Source of the DNA: Chrysoporthe austroafricana
Lineage: Eukaryota > Ascomycota > Sordariomycetes > Diaporthales > Cryphonectriaceae
Direction of reading: 5' to 3'
Assembly (NCBI GenBank): GCA_001051155.2
Contig: JYIP02000002.1
Location: 3,727,583 to 3,791,582, forward strand
DNA: 64,000 nucleotides
The notes beneath the pieces were generated by a model. That model had not been told where the DNA came from and ran no database searches. It saw nothing but the letters and a program-made list of their open reading frames with translations. A program made the translations under genes and the position numbers. Shown here one piece after another: positions 22,634 to 31,860 of this stretch. Within the stretch, counting starts at the first letter, position 1, and each line of letters begins with the position of its first letter.

Positions 22634-22668
<35 letters not shown>
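22591..22668. repeat. GACTGAG-like array running into a GGCT tetranucleotide repeat
   Basis: A degenerate GACTGAG/GAACGACTGAG series grades into a perfect array of about eight GGCT (GCTG) units at 22634-22668. It is directly visible and non-coding. Confidence 0.85.
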
Positions 22669-22670
<2 letters not shown>

Positions 22671-22960
22671 TGGACGACGAGGTGGTCAGGCGCTCGCTTG
22701 GAGGTCGTCTTGCTCCTCGCTGCCCTCCTTCTCCTTAGTTGCGCTGCACTGCGGCTATCAAAATCGCGTTACGCGCTAAGAAATCGAGGAAGGTGCACCT
22801 GACGCAAGAAGATTGTCGCGGGGCTCACCGGAAGCCACTTCCACGTCCCACCGCATGCGCATGTCTAGACCCCAGGAGAACTGGGCCCCCTGCACGTGCC
22901 CATCTGAGATGCAACGCCCGGGACACGGCTGCGCTTGCGGTTGGGTGGGGCTGGACACGG

Positions 22961-22977
22961 CAGCAGCAGCAGCAGCA
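22961..22977. repeat. AGC trinucleotide repeat
   Basis: Five to six CAG/AGC units in a row in non-coding DNA. Confidence 0.7.
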
Positions 22978-23040
22978 CTAAATACCTACCTGCTGGGCGT
23001 GCCGGGGTACCTACCCTGAAACGCAGCGATATTGTGCAGT

Positions 23041-23074
23041 AGGCACGAGCAGGCATGAGCAGGCACAAGCAGGC
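23041..23074. repeat. 10-bp tandem repeat, three copies
   Basis: Three adjacent decamers of the form AGGCAYRAGC (AGGCACGAGC, AGGCATGAGC, AGGCACAAGC) followed by a partial fourth, AGGC. Visible directly. Confidence 0.8.
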
Positions 23075-23112
23075 TGCCTAGTATGTGCCTACTGTGATCC
23101 TCAAGCCGTGAG

Positions 23113-23141
23113 GGCGGCGGCGGCGGCGGCGGCGGGCGGCG
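23113..23141. repeat. GGC trinucleotide repeat
   Basis: About seven consecutive GGC units plus a variant, followed by a C9 tract. Poly-Ala/poly-Gly/poly-Arg frames crossing it are repeat artefacts. Confidence 0.85.
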
Positions 23142-24499
23142 CACCCCCCCCCCAGGCGCCAGCCCGTACGATGCTGTTGTACATACAGCGCTGGCTGGCA
23201 CACCGGGCAGGGGGCTCCCATCCTGGCCGTGTGGGCAGATGGATTAGATGCATCATCATCCAAGACACAACACACACTCGTGTCGACCGAGACTGGCAGC
23301 CGCTCGCCTCCTCAGCTACATGCAGGACAGTATAGTACAGTGCCGTGTGAGTGCTCAGCGCAAGCCATCCCCATCTTATCTCCCTCCCGGCCACGCATCA
23401 CAGCGGGTTGTTGGGAGACCAACCCCCCATACCAATACAACACTGCAGGCGTGTGGTTGTACTGTAATGTGCGACTGACTCAACAGGCAAAATCCTTGGA
23501 CCGCTGAGCCTAAGCACTCGCCGGCGCTGGAAGGGGAGGGTACTAGAGATATCCACAGCGGCGGAGTATCACATGCCCTCGCCTCGTCCTCGTGACCTCA
23601 CCCGGTGTGGAGACCTGCCCTGTTATGTTGGCTGTCAAATTTCCCCAACCTGCACGAGTTGGACGAGTTGGAAGATGCGCTATGCGCTGCTCAGATGGGC
23701 GCAGGCAGCTTGGTTCAGGCTAGTATAAGACGGATATCCAGAGGGGCTGGTGTCCCAGAGCCCAAGTGCTGGGCAGAGCTTGCTTGCTGGTCGCTGCACT
23801 CCACAGCACAGGGGTCCTTCCGTCCACCCCCCCACCCCAGGACTGACGATCCGCCGGCCGATAATTAGTCCCTATTTTGCTAGAAGTATGTTTTGCTAGA
23901 AGTAGCAGAAAGATCGCACGAGATGGTTTCGATAGAGAGCCACCGGTAGGGTCATCTTGGATTTGGCCTCGCCTGCGGCCTATGTACCTTGTCTCTGCAG
24001 CCTCCCTCCTCACCTCCTCGGAGATCCGCCCTCTCACGGAACCCTTCGGGATATCCCAATAAGCAACAATGCCGCCCTCATGACAACATCTCTGCGAGCA
24101 AAATTGCAGGCCCATCGCGTTCCGACAAAAGGGGACGAGAACCCCAAGGACCTGCCCGCCCTAGGTTTGAGGGTCTGATGTACACCGCCTGCCTCGGCGC
24201 CAAGTCCACGCCCACATGTTTACTCAGCTATCAGCAGCCCCTTCACCTGGGACATCGGACGCGTTGAGAAGCCCTTCCGATCCAGGTTTGTGCCTCCAAG
24301 GCTGAGATGACCCTGCATTTGTTGCCTCTCCATCTCACCGTGCTCTGGTCGGCCTGAACCTGAACCCGCCAGGCCCGAATGACAGCCTGCCTTAGGCCGA
24401 CCGCTACTGCAGCGCCGAGGGTGCGATGCGGCGTGCCGTCTGCCCTCGCTGTAGCAGGCGGACATGAGCAGCCGCGCATGCCGTCTCCTCCGGCAACCC

Positions 24500-25087
24500 T
24501 CAGTCCTTGCCCATCACTTTCCTGTCGGCGTCCCACCCTGAAAGCCTCAGGGCCGACGTCGGCGCCCCTCCGCCAGACGTGAACGCCCCCTCGGGCCCGT
24601 GCCGCCGGCTCCGGCTCTGCGTTCGCTGCCTCCGCCGCCCTTGCATCGCGGCGACGGGCAGCACCACCTCCGCCCTGGCCCTCCCGCCGGGGCCCGGCGG
24701 CGACCGCGACCGCGACGGGCTCTGGCTGCGCCGGTGGTTCTCGGGCCGCACGAACACCATGCCGAGGACCCGCGTCGTCCCCGGCGGGTCGGAGGGGCCG
24801 CGGGCTCGCGCCTTGCCGGAGCCGCGCGAGGTCGCGGTGCTGGCGCGCGTCGAGAGCGCCGACAGCACCGTCATCCGCGACGGCGAGCGGTGCCGGCACC
24901 GCCCGCGCAGCGTGCTCGACTCGCCCGACGGGTTGTGGTGCGGCCGGGGCAGGGCGAAGGCGCTGAGCGGGTCGCGGCGGCGCTTGCGGCCCCGTGCCTC
25001 CGGATCGGGGGACGCGAGCGCGCGGGTGGAGGGCTTCGGGTCGGCCATGAAGAGGTCGAGCTTGTTGGAAAGAGTGCTGCGGTCCAT
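24500..25087 (-). CDS. Arg/Ser-rich hypothetical protein, 195 aa
   Basis: Single-exon frame from an ATG at 25087 (context CAGCCATT) to a TGA at 24500, 195 codons. Third codon positions are almost entirely G or C, unlike the overlapping frames, which is why I chose this one. The N-terminus, MDRSTLSNKLDLFMADPKPS, looks like an ordinary short amphipathic helix. The rest is basic and low complexity, with RGRKRRRD near residue 32, an SQSPSRSRSPPGPGG stretch and RRRQRTQSRSRR, suggesting a disordered nuclear protein. The Arg/Ser dipeptides resemble RS domains, but there is no RRM or other fold. No function is recognised. The upstream 60 bp reads like a fungal leader, A- and C-rich without ATG. Confidence 0.6.
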   Translation of the reverse strand: MDRSTLSNKLDLFMADPKPSTRALASPDPEARGRKRRRDPLSAFALPRPHHNPSGESSTLRGRCRHRSPSRMTVLSALSTRASTATSRGSGKARARGPSDPPGTTRVLGMVFVRPENHRRSQSPSRSRSPPGPGGRARAEVVLPVAAMQGRRRQRTQSRSRRHGPEGAFTSGGGAPTSALRLSGWDADRKVMGKD

Positions 25088-26520
25088 AATGGCTGTCTGG
25101 CTTGGGCTTGAAGGTGAAGGTGTCTCCTGGGTAGTGTTGTAGTATGTTGAATTTGATGCTTGAATCTGGGTCTGGAGGGCGGTCTCTTTGATCAGGGCCT
25201 CCCTTTTTTGTACTTGCACCTTGCAGGGTGGCACCGGGGGAAACCGTCCGGGACAATCGAGAAACAATCAAGGAATAGCGTTACACGGGGCTCTGCACCG
25301 TGCCGTGCAGTGTGCTTCACAATTCGACGAAATGGCACGACATCAGCCCATAAGAGACTCGTCTCCCTGAGCGAAGGGGCTCCGCACTCCTTAAATACTA
25401 GTCCGTTTGCATCTCCACTAACTGGAGCGAGCACTGTTTAATGCTCTTTTAGAGGCGTTGGGCACTGATTAGCGCCTGTAAGAGAGCATCGGCGGAACGA
25501 TCGACCATCTCGAAAATCCTAACGGTTCCTGCTAGCAGGTAAAAGTCATTTCGTCTCTTGCTGTGCAGTAGCTCCGCACGAAACGAAACAACGGTCCGTA
25601 AGCAGGCAAGGATGGGCACATGCTGGCCTCAACGGCAGCGTATTGCCACCCTAGATTGGGGCTTGGGGCTGCAGATCATAGCGGTACATGACTTGCATTC
25701 AAGTGAATCAACGCCTTGGCGAACGGGACAAAGCAAACAAAGCTTCGCGGCCCAGACCAGAGCGCAGCCCGCAAGGCCCTCTGGAGAGGCCGCTGGAAAA
25801 GCAAGGTCTGAGAACGGAACTTGGCGCGGGATGCGGGACTGTGCGTCCTGGCTTGGGAGACACTGGACATCGAGATCTGGGTCGGCTGTCGTGGCTTCAT
25901 GATGGCCTCACTCGTGCAATACATGTGCAACACGGCTCGTACGTGCCAGCGGAATGGTCAGACGTGCGCAGATACTGCAGAATGGCGAGCCAGATGCCGC
26001 GAGTGCATCATTTCGAGCTTCAACACACGCCGGACCGGCGCTTGTGTGATGCTTGGCGTCGGCCTCCGACGTCGACTCGTTCCTGGGTAGGTAGCTGGAA
26101 TGAGTGTTACCTCATTGGCAGTGGGGCGACCTCGTATGGATTATCTCCCCGCTGGCATCTCGATCTCGCTTTTCCGTAGTCGAGTCAACTTCGGGTGTCA
26201 GGTCTCTTGTTTGGTTTAGCAAAAGAAGGCTGACAATCGTCGCCATGCTAGTCTCCGCCAAACTGTACTGGTCGCCCCGAAGGCCCGTCGAGCCTTGATG
26301 CACAAAGCAAGTTTTCACCCCATCAATATTGGACAAGATGTCGGAGGTATCGAGTAGAGATTCTGTGTTGCCCTTCTTTGGTTCTCGCCTTCCCTATGCA
26401 GAGTAATACACGCCGCCTATGTCCGGGTAGTGTTACAGGAGGATGTACATACCAGCGATGCTCTAGCATCTAGTCACCATCTCAGGGTGCTCCCGGCTCC
26501 GGCAGACACATCTCGGCCTC
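25088..26520. other. 1.4-kb interval between the Arg/Ser-rich gene and AIM41
   Basis: It contains the promoter side of the 24500-25087 gene and the 3' flank of AIM41. The longest frames (for example 25688-26179, plus strand) lack recognisable domains and good codon bias. Nothing else is seen. Confidence 0.5.
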
Positions 26521-27129
26521 CTAGTTCTTCTCCCACGTCTCCTTGGCAAGCTTCGACAGCACGGCCTTGTCGACATACTTGCCCTCATCATCCCAATTCT
26601 TGCCCAACAGTTCCTTCATCACCTCCCCCTGCTTCTTGCCGCCCGCCTTGGCCTCGCGCACGACACTCTCCACGATATCGCGTAGCTCCGCCTCCTCGAC
26701 CACCCGGATCCCCGTGCCCGCGACGTACTCGTCGATGACCTTGATCTGCGCCTCCTCCTTGTCAACCAGGTCCTGCCGGCCCGCCTTGAGCGCCTCCTCC
26801 CTCGCCTCCTGGTTGCCCCGCGCCGTCTTGCGCATCAGCGCGATCAGCTGCCCGTCCGTCCTGATCGGGCTCGACGTCTTGGCCGCGTTGGTGGTCGCGG
26901 CGAGGATGTTGCGGAGTACGGAGAGGCGCGGGGCGTCTTTGGCGCGCATGGCGGTCTTGAGGTCGGCCTTCAGTTTGGACAGGAGTGGCGGCGGTAGGTC
27001 TGTTGTCTCTGTGGAGTAAGGACGGGACAGCCAGAGACATCTCGACGAGGAGGGAGAGGTTTGTAGGACTGATGGGCGTATTGAGGAGGATACGTGCCGG
27101 CGCATGGCCATGTTGATGCTGCTGGCCAT
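26521..27129 (-). CDS. AIM41: Aim41-like mitochondrial protein (GatB/YqeY domain)
   Basis: 202-codon single exon. I chose the ATG at 27129 because it starts a mitochondrial-type presequence (MASSINMAMRRHVSSSIRPS); the frame continues upstream but that part looks like leader sequence. After the presequence, ending near RPYSTET, the protein is a YqeY/GatB-like helical domain: LLSKLKADLKTAMRAKD, LSVLRNILAATTNAAK, then the signature-like region VDKEEAQIKVIDEYV and a C-terminal KELLGKNWDDEGKYVDKAVLSKL. The family is related to the tRNA-binding tail of GatB/Asp-Glu-tRNA amidotransferases. Yeast Aim41 is mitochondrial and of unclear role. Length and domain extent match fungal homologs. Confidence 0.9.
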   Translation of the reverse strand: MASSINMAMRRHVSSSIRPSVLQTSPSSSRCLWLSRPYSTETTDLPPPLLSKLKADLKTAMRAKDAPRLSVLRNILAATTNAAKTSSPIRTDGQLIALMRKTARGNQEAREEALKAGRQDLVDKEEAQIKVIDEYVAGTGIRVVEEAELRDIVESVVREAKAGGKKQGEVMKELLGKNWDDEGKYVDKAVLSKLAKETWEKN

Positions 27130-28566
27130 TGTGATTGAGATGATGTGGCAGCTTGCAAGCACGGGTCTCGTGGGTGGTACTCTTATCTTGCCGGGGTCGG
27201 GGACAGACACAGCTGAGTTTAAAGTCAACAATGCTGGAACAATTGCGCAATGGAGAGTCGTAGCCCTTGAAGCTCCGTTCGAAAGCTTGATTGGCGAAAA
27301 TTTTGGCAGGGCGGGAGCGAGAGCTTGGGCCAAACTGTGGTACTCCGTACCGCACCGCAGTAGATCCCGCTGTGGAGATGGAGATGGGGGATGGACCCTG
27401 GCAGACCGAGCTATCCCTGCCTCCACGTGGCGGCCTGCCCCCACCAAGGCTTCATCCAACCTCACTTGTCTTCCAAAGCTGTCTAGAGACTTATTGTAGC
27501 TACAGTCCTTCTTAAAAGACAGGTATAGATATAATATCCCTTGATAACAATTTTATAGTGGACATGAGAGTCTTTTCAGTGGCCCGCTCCCCAGTTCACT
27601 CGGATGCAGCAGGTAGTGGATCGTTGTCGTCGATGCAACAAGTCAGCACTTAGGAGAGTCTAGGCGGACTTATATCACGAAACTTCATCGTTTTTCCGAC
27701 AATCGACAGGTGAGCTTCCAAGATACAATTCGACAGTATTCTCTGGAGAACTCGAAACAGCCTGCATGGTGTATTGGAAGGTGAGACTTGCGTGCTTTCC
27801 TCCCTCAAGCAGCATCTCATACATATTAAACATACTGGAAGATTGTCCTCCAAAGATCAACTACGAAGGCCGGACCACATCCCCTATCTCTAATATTTCA
27901 CCACGCCTTTGTCAACAAAATATAAAGGCTCCTGGTAAGTATAAGATGATGTGGGACATGGATTAAATACGCTAGATTCTCTCCGGAAGTCCTGCGATCT
28001 GCACTAATGACATTCCTTACGCCTCGTTTCTGGGCGAGCATATTGCTCGATGCAATCTCATTCTGATGGCAGAGACGTGTGATCGACCATGCTAGCAAAC
28101 ATGAACGGCCTGTCTATCAGAGCTCTCCCTGAAGGTTGTGGGCGGCGCAGAGGTATGCTACTCCATATCGGCATTGGCCATCGCAGATTGATCGTGCGTG
28201 GCCCGTTCCTATCACAGATCTGCAGCCCACAGCCCTGCTCGTGTAGGTTGAGATGTACCGGTTCTCGAACCCCACATAGAGGGGCCTATCGCAATTGAGC
28301 TCACCAAGGGCATTCATGCCGTAGGTTGATGGATGCGGGTGAGTCGATACTGAACGGAAGATCTCGGTGGAAGCATACCTAGCGGGACAGAGATGAGAGG
28401 TAGCCGCCGTAGAGGCCCCACCTCTCAGACCTTTATATCAATTTCACGGGGCAGTCCCGATTCTGTCGTATTCATCGAGGCTATGAGGGAAGAGAGACTC
28501 ATGATGGGGAAAAGCATCTCATAACAGCATTGCACTTTGCGGCCTATCCCCGAGAAGAACAACGTC
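27130..28566. other. 1.4-kb interval between AIM41 and LSB6
   Basis: The first 350 bp is the AIM41 promoter. The rest (27.5-28.56 kb) is more AT-rich than its surroundings and contains only short frames. One, 28117-28317 on the minus strand, is Cys-containing and is discussed as a finding. No transposon ends or repeats are visible. Confidence 0.45.
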
Positions 28567-31039
28567 TCAGCACCACGTAAATACAGGGTTCCTCGCCTTG
28601 ACCGGCTCCAGCCTCTCAACAATGACCTTCCGCTGATTACCCTCCATGCCCTCAGCGGCAGCATAGCCCAGGTCACCCTCCACATCGTCGTCATCATACC
28701 TCGGGCTGCCGCCGTACCCGTGCAATTGCTGGGCGATCGTGTGACTGTTCCGCCGCCCGATAGCCGTCGCATACGAGTATCTGCGCTCCCGCTGGGGTGT
28801 TGAGACGCTGAGGATGGAGCTGGACCGGTGCGGTCCGGGGAAGCTGGCTCCGCCCGCCAATGGGCGCGACATTTTCGGACGATCTTTAGTCGTCCGCGTT
28901 GGTGACGAGGCTGTCGTGTTACCGCTGTTGAGGACCAGTGAGTCTTCCACAGACGGGGTCTCGTCTAGTGCTGTTTCATTGACGTTGCCTAACAGCTCAA
29001 ATCTGCCGGCGTTCGGCATCTGGGTGGCAGGGCTAGCCATACCGAGAAGGTCGGCAGCGGATGGAGATGAAGAATTCGCAGCGCCAATGTCCATCTCTTC
29101 TTCGATGCCTTTCTGGAACTCATCTTCCGTGCGTCGGCGCATCTCGGAAGATGTTACCCTCATCGGCACGGCCACAGGCACGTCCACCAAATCGTCCCAC
29201 ACACATACCTTTGCGCGTCGGGTCAGCTCTAGTGGGCCGTGATCTGGTGTCTTCAATGTCTCGACAACGTTCCATGCCTGGCCCTTCATGACGGCGATCT
29301 GACGCGAGAACATCTTCTCTTGGAAATCAGGGTCAACCTGGAATATTTTCCTCAATGCGTGTTGTGTTTGGCTCCACCATGCTGTAGATGTGAGCAGGGG
29401 GAGGAAATGATCCCGCGTCTTCTGAGAGAAAGGTCTTCCAATGAGATCCACGGGCAAGAATAACCATCCAAAAGGGAAACTGTGATCACTGTCAGCCTGG
29501 TATGCCCCGCTGTCTATCATCTGAGCAGTCCTCACCTCCGCCAGGCATCTGGGTGTTTCCAGGGCCATGACAACGAGTTGTCGATGGCCCCTATGCTGAT
29601 CTTCGGATCTCTGGGTCGCTCGCCAGGGCTGGATGCGTTCATGGGCTTCTGGACTTTGTAGGGGTACGAAGAGCGGTCCTGAGGTTTTCGCTGCGACAAG
29701 TCCACGGGTCTAGGACCCTCTTCCTGCTCCGACGTATCTGTGTTCAGTTGCACCGGTTCTGATACTATCGAGACTTCCTGCGTCTGCCAGTCCACTTTGA
29801 TCATCCAATTGTCAAGGCCTCGGTCAGTATTCCGCATAATGTAGTCCAAAATAACAAGTTTTTCGAGCTCTTCTCGAAAGGCCTGCTTAAGCGTCTCGGT
29901 CCATACGAAGTTGCCGGGACCGGGGATGCGATCCGGGGTGTCGTATCCATCTTCATCAGCACCATCATCTTGAGAGCCTCCTGTTATCGTGCGGCAGCTC
30001 TCTCCCCATCCCTTGCGCTTGTTTCGATGGGTATCATTGGTTCGGTATCCGGACAGGTACTGATCTGGCCAGGGATGCTCCCGCAGAAAGATATTGGCAT
30101 CTTTGAAGCCCTTGAGGAAGACCTGGAAACTTCCGGGTTTTTCTGGTAATGGCTTTCTGTTCCTGGAATAGTTATAGCGATCCCAGAACGGATAGTGAAA
30201 TGACTTCGAGGATAGCCACACGACATCGGTGTATGGTACCATATGTGTCCGCAGTTGACAATCCAGAGTGTAGGCTGCCGCCTCGCTTACGTACGAGAGG
30301 TTAGGAATGAGACTGTCACACGTCAGCCAAAATGCCCTCGTGGCCAGAAAGAGACGGGTCCCACACACCATGCCCTGCCGAAACAGCAGGGAAATAGATT
30401 CCTGTGAATCCACTTGTTCCATTTCGGATTTCCAGCCGCATACGGCTCCTCGTCCTTCGGCTTGAACACACCTACCACCCTGCCATCCGGGTTCCGGGCA
30501 AAGTAGCTTCCCGAGCTGCCCTGAGAGATCATGCGTGGGTGCACGCCCTGCTCGATAGCCACCCGCACGCTTTCAATAATGACCTCAAACTCGTCTCTGG
30601 TCATGACGCCCTCCTGAGGCACGGCCAGGGTCTGCGCTGTGGCAGGCCTCACGCCCTCGGGCGCCTGGAACACGCTGTAGTGGATCTCGAGCCTCTCGTC
30701 GTCCTCGCCGTGACGACCCTTCTTCCCCCTCTTGAACTTGCCCTTGATCTCCGCGGTCCAGCGCTCCAGTCTCGCGTTCAGCGCCCCCATGTCGATGCCC
30801 GAATTGCTCCTGCCGCGCCGGCTGCTCCGGGACTTGCCTCCGCCTCTCCCACCGTAGCCGCGCGGAGACGTCATGCCTGAGTGCGGACGTGGTTGGGTCG
30901 TGTAATTGCCTCGGGGAGCTGCGGGGTGTTGCAGTGATGCGAAGCTGTGAACCATCATGTCATCGTCGGAGTCGTCGCTGGAGTGGTCGGCCTGCTCCAG
31001 GCGCTCGTAGCCCGTCGTGGGTGGGCGGTTTCGAGGCAT
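28567..31039 (-). CDS. LSB6: Type II phosphatidylinositol 4-kinase
   Basis: Phosphorylates phosphatidylinositol at the 4 position on endosomal and vacuolar membranes. Three exons: 31039-30369, 30312-29536 and 29479-28567. Both introns are 56 bp and both are phase 2. The product is 786 aa. The N-terminal 90 residues are basic and Gly/Ser-rich. The catalytic PI3/4-kinase fold begins with GSSGSYFAR (Gly-rich loop) and VVGVFKPKDEEPY (ATP-binding Lys). The membrane-binding insert WIHRNLFPCCFGRAC carries the Cys cluster typical of palmitoylated type II enzymes. MRNTDRGLDNWMIK is the catalytic loop, and [24 protein letters not shown] contains the metal-binding Asp region. The last 250 residues are a Ser-rich tail ending in PVFTWC. 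Intron removal restores GRAC-LIPNLS and AWR-SFPFGW exactly as expected for the family. Confidence 0.95.
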
Positions 31040-31860
31040 CGTGGCGGGTCGGGGTTTGGCGAGTATCGGTTCACAAAAAGGTGAGAGCTTGAGGAATTGA
31101 AAGTCTATTGAAGAACTGTTATTCCGATCTCATGCCATCGTCTTGCAAGCAGTGGTGTCGTGGTTTGTGTGGAACATAAAGCCAGCACAGCACGGGCCTT
31201 CGAGGAGTCGGCCCCGTGTCGACGGAAGCGGAATATTACTCGGAATTTGTTTTAAACTAGTCAAGAATGCCAAGCCTTGCAGAAGTGAATCAAATATCGA
31301 GTAGAACGAGTGTCTCGAAAATGAGCCTTGAAATCCGAAAGTAGTGGAGAGAGATGCTTATTGTCTGGAGTATGTCATTGTGGTGTTGTTGAAGCGTTAG
31401 AGCTCCAGCGTTGACTACCGCTCTGTGACGTGCTGTCCCCGTCCAACCCATTTCAGCCTTGCCGGCCGGCACTCCACCCCCAGTTGCTTCTCAAGCCATG
31501 TGAGCCGCTAGCCTGTTGTCCATTAGCCATTATACCCGCCCCTATCGATACTCAGGGGTAACGCATGTGCCCGCTGGCGGACAGATTATTGCGGCTGAGG
31601 ACTACTGGAAACGTTAAAAGTTAAAATCTAGGCGGCTTCTACCAAAACCTGTTAGGTTGTTAATGTGCTCCTGCACTCGTACATGGTATCATTGAATCTA
31701 CAGTATTTGAACGTAGAACCGCGCTGTCCGTACCCATGGTGACCATCATCCGTTTTCGAACGCCCATAACGGTGTGTGAAAGACTCGGAGGAACAAATAA
31801 ACGCCACCCAGCATGCAATCGTCTCAACCATATGCGTGACGGCCTGATGAGCACAGTTGC
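31040..31860. promoter_or_regulatory. LSB6 promoter and GCP2 3' flank
   Basis: 820 bp between the LSB6 start and the GCP2 stop, both on the minus strand. No frame of note. No distinct regulatory element is recognised. Confidence 0.45.

Larger units (their letters stand above)
21929..24499. other. 2.6-kb repeat-bearing interval upstream of the RING-SNF2 gene
   Basis: No supported gene. The proximal 600 bp is GC-rich and probably the promoter and leader of the SNF2 gene. It then contains four separate simple repeats at 22.59-23.14 kb (listed individually). From 23.2 to 24.5 kb only short frames without recognisable content are present. Confidence 0.5.

Noticed and set aside
24243..25271. 342-codon minus-strand frame overlapping the Arg/Ser-rich gene
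   Set aside because: It is Ala/Arg/Pro-rich with no domain. The overlapping frame 24500-25087 has the strong third-position GC bias and a sensible ATG, so the longer frame is its shadow.
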